A stretch of DNA of 64,000 bases from Tumebacillus algifaecis (GTDB taxonomy: Bacteria > Bacillota > Bacilli > Tumebacillales > Tumebacillaceae): positions 2,037,001-2,101,000 of the forward strand of contig NZ_CP022657.1 in NCBI RefSeq assembly GCF_002243515.1, in the 5' to 3' direction. The notes under the pieces are model-generated. The model saw nothing but the letters and a program-made list of their open reading frames with translations, was not told the DNA's origin and did no database searches. Each line of letters begins with the position of its first letter. Position 1 is the stretch's first letter. Shown here one piece after another: positions 61,501 through 64,000 of the stretch. Position numbers and translations under genes: made by a program.

Positions 61501-62217
61501 TTAGGAAGTTTGGTGAGCGATAATATGACCCACTAATGACCTTATGAGCAGTTCAATAGAAAGCTCTTCATTTGGTGTACGATAATCACCGAGCTTTTTA
61601 GTATCTGCAATGATGAGAGCACATTTGTCATATAATTGTTCTTGTACCATTTTCATCATAAATAATTCTGCTCGTTCCTCATAATTTGCTGGTTGTTGAG
61701 TACGGGGGAATTTTGTGTACTCATCCAGGGGACGGAATAGCATATTTCCACGCCGTTCCGTCCCCTTTTTGTTAGCCGGATGATCAGTCATTACGTAAAT
61801 GTAACCTAAAAAAGGGCGTGAAGCACCAAAGGCTCCGTGCTCAAATGCCTTCCACAAATCGTAACTACTTCCTACAGCTTCTTCGGATCGATTATTAAGA
61901 TTGTTACCGACAGAACCATGCATAGACTTAAACTCAATGACTGCAAGCAGACGTCTTGTACCGTCCTGTAAGTTCTTTAACACAATCATATCCCAGTCTT
62001 TTGACATCCGGAAATAGCCGGGTAATTTTGCCGAGCGACCGAAAATAATCTCTGTTTCGTGAACACCATTCTTCAGCAGAACGTCCATTAGGACATTGGC
62101 GAAGCCATCCATAGTTTTGCCGTCTAGCACTCCGTTGCTTCTGACCCCCCAAAAGTTCATAAGTGCGTATTGGGTTATATGTTTTATTTCATCATTTGAT
62201 GGCATCCACATGTTCAT
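61501..62217 (-). CDS. Type II restriction endonuclease, PaeR7I/XhoI family
   Basis: 238 residues; ATG 62217 after AAAGGGGCGTC. Matches the PaeR7I family as I know it along most of its length: TMDGFANVL, LPGYFRMSKDWDMIVL, AVIEFKSMHGSVGNNLNNRS, EEAVGSSYDLWKAFEHGAFG and RPFLGYIYV. The PD-(D/E)xK core is Asp 76 ... Glu 95-x-Lys 97. PaeR7I and XhoI cut CTCGAG, so that is the expected target. It lies 27 bp downstream of the methyltransferase gene on the same strand. Confidence 0.9.
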   Translation of the reverse strand: MNMWMPSNDEIKHITQYALMNFWGVRSNGVLDGKTMDGFANVLMDVLLKNGVHETEIIFGRSAKLPGYFRMSKDWDMIVLKNLQDGTRRLLAVIEFKSMHGSVGNNLNNRSEEAVGSSYDLWKAFEHGAFGASRPFLGYIYVMTDHPANKKGTERRGNMLFRPLDEYTKFPRTQQPANYEERAELFMMKMVQEQLYDKCALIIADTKKLGDYRTPNEELSIELLIRSLVGHIIAHQTS

Positions 62218-62244
62218 GACGCCCCTTTCCGAGCAAAGTCTGTG

Positions 62245-63930
62245 TTAGTTCACAAGATCTCGAATATCATTCATTTCATCATCCGTGAGTGAGTATAACT
62301 TCTGTGCTAACTTTTCAATACCTTCTAAGTTACCAGAGTGATAATACATTTTCAAAAGATCTATTTCATCAATGCTTATATCAGTTGGTAGCCGTATTTT
62401 TTTCAGGTACTGAGCCTGATATCGTAGGTAATCTCCTCGCATCTTTGTTGCATAAGACCAAATAAAGAATTTCACAATCGAGCACGACAATAACGCTTGC
62501 AAAGCCTGAATATCCCACGAACCGGCGGTGAGGTAATACAAACTATGCTCAGGGTAATATTGTCCGCTGTCCAAAACAACAAGGTTTTTAGATTTAATGT
62601 CAGGGATGAGAAGTTTCGGTATTGAAAGACGTTCAGGATAGATTCGATCAATAGTCTTATACCATTTAGATGGGGAGTTCTTGGCAGTGCTGCGTGCTTT
62701 TAAACGCTCTTGGTGCATATTAAGGTACTTCATTAGCTTCGGGTATTTTTCGAGATCGACTAAACTTCCGTCGTTCTTATAGGGGTTAATGACATATTTT
62801 CCGCTCCAATCTACTTGTCCAGTTTTGATATCGTCTTTTGTTACAATTGGAAGGAGGATATCAGACTCTAGATCGACCTCATTTGGCTTAACTAGGTAGA
62901 TATCGTTTGCCCCAGTTGCAACTCCAATCCCGACATGAATATTATGTGGAGCTTCAGTAATTAAGGGATACGACTGCTCAATTTTGTGTAATAATTCCCG
63001 TGCGCGCTCACCGTTAAGAACCCATGGATCTGAACCTATGAACCAATTTTTTAAGGTGTGTGAAGAAAAGTCTTGATCAACAATTTCTTCACCTTTAAGA
63101 AGATAACTTCGGGCATTTTCTAATTGCTTGGCTGAAAGTGCATTGAGTTTGAGGGTTCTAGATATTCCTTCTGAACCTTTCTGTAAGGTAAAAATACATG
63201 GGTACGCGGAAACTTGATCGACAAAAGGTTGGGTATTATGGATATCAACAAAATGGACAACATGATAGTTCCCATTAATATACCTTCGGATTTCTTTGCC
63301 ATATCGATTCTTTGTAAAACGGTCGGTACAGATGTAACTCAAAACCCCTTTGTTTGATAGCATTTCAAGTCCGTGTTCAATGAACGCAATATAGATATCC
63401 GCTCTATCGTACAGTGTTGGGTACACACGGCGATAGTGCTTATCGTCGATATTGTTTAGATTCTCGATTCGAATGTATGGGGGGTTCCCAACAACAAAGT
63501 CGAATGTTTGAACTACAGGTTTGTTCCAACGGAGGAAGTCTGTACTAATTAACCATTGGTCGAGCAAGCGAGTAATCAGTGTTTGGGGAATGTTGTACTT
63601 GTTCAGTGTCTCAAAAATGTTTTTACGCAACTTTTCGTACTTAAGGGAATCGACTTCGATAGAACATATTGCATTCCTTAGTAAGTGAAAGGAATAGTCC
63701 TGATTCGAAAAAAGCGTGTTCACAACATGGTATCTCTTATACGATTCAATTAGGCGTTCAACGACTTGTACAAGGAAAGCCCCCTCTCCAGTAGCTGGTT
63801 CTAACAATGAATATTCAAAGAGGGGTTTTTCTGACGTATAACCTAAAATGTCGAGAATTAGCGAAACAATTTCAGGTTTTGTATAGTACGAACCGCTACG
63901 TTTCTTTTGGTCTAATTCAATCATAGTCAT
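62245..63930 (-). CDS. N6-adenine DNA methyltransferase of the restriction-modification pair
   Basis: 561 residues from ATG 63930 (GGAGAGG upstream; an ATG at 63957 would add nine residues with a poorer site). SAM-binding motif I is LLEPATGEGAFL (42-53) and the catalytic NPPY is at 149-152, order as in gamma-class adenine methylases (Eco57I-like/PaeR7I-type). The C-terminal half (about 330-561) is a target-recognition region. It should protect CTCGAG sites by methylating the adenine if the paired enzyme is PaeR7I-like. It is transcribed first, then the endonuclease. Confidence 0.92.
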   Translation of the reverse strand: MTMIELDQKKRSGSYYTKPEIVSLILDILGYTSEKPLFEYSLLEPATGEGAFLVQVVERLIESYKRYHVVNTLFSNQDYSFHLLRNAICSIEVDSLKYEKLRKNIFETLNKYNIPQTLITRLLDQWLISTDFLRWNKPVVQTFDFVVGNPPYIRIENLNNIDDKHYRRVYPTLYDRADIYIAFIEHGLEMLSNKGVLSYICTDRFTKNRYGKEIRRYINGNYHVVHFVDIHNTQPFVDQVSAYPCIFTLQKGSEGISRTLKLNALSAKQLENARSYLLKGEEIVDQDFSSHTLKNWFIGSDPWVLNGERARELLHKIEQSYPLITEAPHNIHVGIGVATGANDIYLVKPNEVDLESDILLPIVTKDDIKTGQVDWSGKYVINPYKNDGSLVDLEKYPKLMKYLNMHQERLKARSTAKNSPSKWYKTIDRIYPERLSIPKLLIPDIKSKNLVVLDSGQYYPEHSLYYLTAGSWDIQALQALLSCSIVKFFIWSYATKMRGDYLRYQAQYLKKIRLPTDISIDEIDLLKMYYHSGNLEGIEKLAQKLYSLTDDEMNDIRDLVN

Positions 63931-64000
63931 ATCCTCTCCATTTATAGGTCTGAACATAGCTCTGGGTAGTAGTTAACGCAATGGATAGCATATCAGAACG
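63931..64000. other. Right window edge, upstream region of the methyltransferase
   Basis: Only 70 bp remain; they hold the ribosome binding site region of the minus-strand methyltransferase and no other recognisable feature. The second end of the integrated element is not in view. Confidence 0.5.

Overview
The window reads as chromosomal DNA of an endospore-forming member of the Bacillota. The signs are spoIVA, sleB-ypeB, a CotS-like kinase beside a CotSA-like glycosyltransferase, cwlD-like amidase, mecA, ccpA, a SAM-I (S-box) riboswitch, strong AGGAGG-type ribosome binding sites and many GTG/TTG starts. The core is fairly GC-rich (by eye) and its order cmk-plsC-S1(ypfD)-fni ... der-plsY-gpsA ... 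spoIVA-hup resembles the Bacillus subtilis region from ypdC to hbs. A relative of Tumebacillus/Alicyclobacillaceae is my guess, not something the sequence proves.

Layout. 1-1161: 5' part of a lipoprotein efflux adaptor (minus). 1535-2163: small membrane protein and tRNA-Thr. 2293-8894: sugar-nucleotide and spore-envelope cluster (UDP-glucose dehydrogenase, nucleotidyltransferase, then a translationally coupled minus-strand trio: CotS-like kinase with a repetitive tail, glycosyltransferase, epimerase). 9100-21811: threonine synthase-like enzyme, SLH-anchored GH18 protein, two MFS transporters, CcpA-like regulator, D-hydroxyacid dehydrogenase, PepV, MecA, DUF441 protein and phosphosulfolactate synthase. 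21897-24479: S-box controlled metI-metC operon. 24480-25383: decayed DNA. 25771-38875: glutamate dehydrogenase, asparaginase, PrsW-like protease, SleB/YpeB, amidase, PilZ protein, cmk, plsC, S1, IPP isomerase, DUF1028, HAD phosphatase. 38927-41880: a leader with two terminators, then YphA-like protein, YIEGIA protein, its small partner and two DUF3189 proteins. 41954-52677: der, plsY, gpsA, gcvH-lipM, spoIVA, hup, acyl-CoA synthetase, a second DUF1028 protein and a secreted zincin-like protein.

From tRNA-Pro (53210-53286) to the right edge the DNA becomes AT-rich and looks like an integrated element. A tyrosine recombinase gene next to the tRNA is cut by an intact IS21-family insertion (54261-56697) with a 7-bp target duplication; removing the IS and one repeat copy restores the reading frame exactly. 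Beyond it lie a 993-residue protein that appears to join an archaeo-eukaryotic-type primase, a CHC2-like zinc finger and an XPD/DinG-like helicase with four cysteines placed as in iron-sulfur helicases, then an HNH nuclease with a probable winged-helix N-terminus, and a type II restriction-modification pair whose endonuclease strongly resembles PaeR7I/XhoI. The primase-helicase protein in its island is the most interesting object here.

Three non-coding segments look like structured RNA candidates: the leader before the YphA/YIEGIA genes (38927-39170), the stretch before tRNA-Pro (52826-53126), and a promoter-to-hairpin stretch at 1329-1526. These are drawn from visible stems, promoters and T-runs only.
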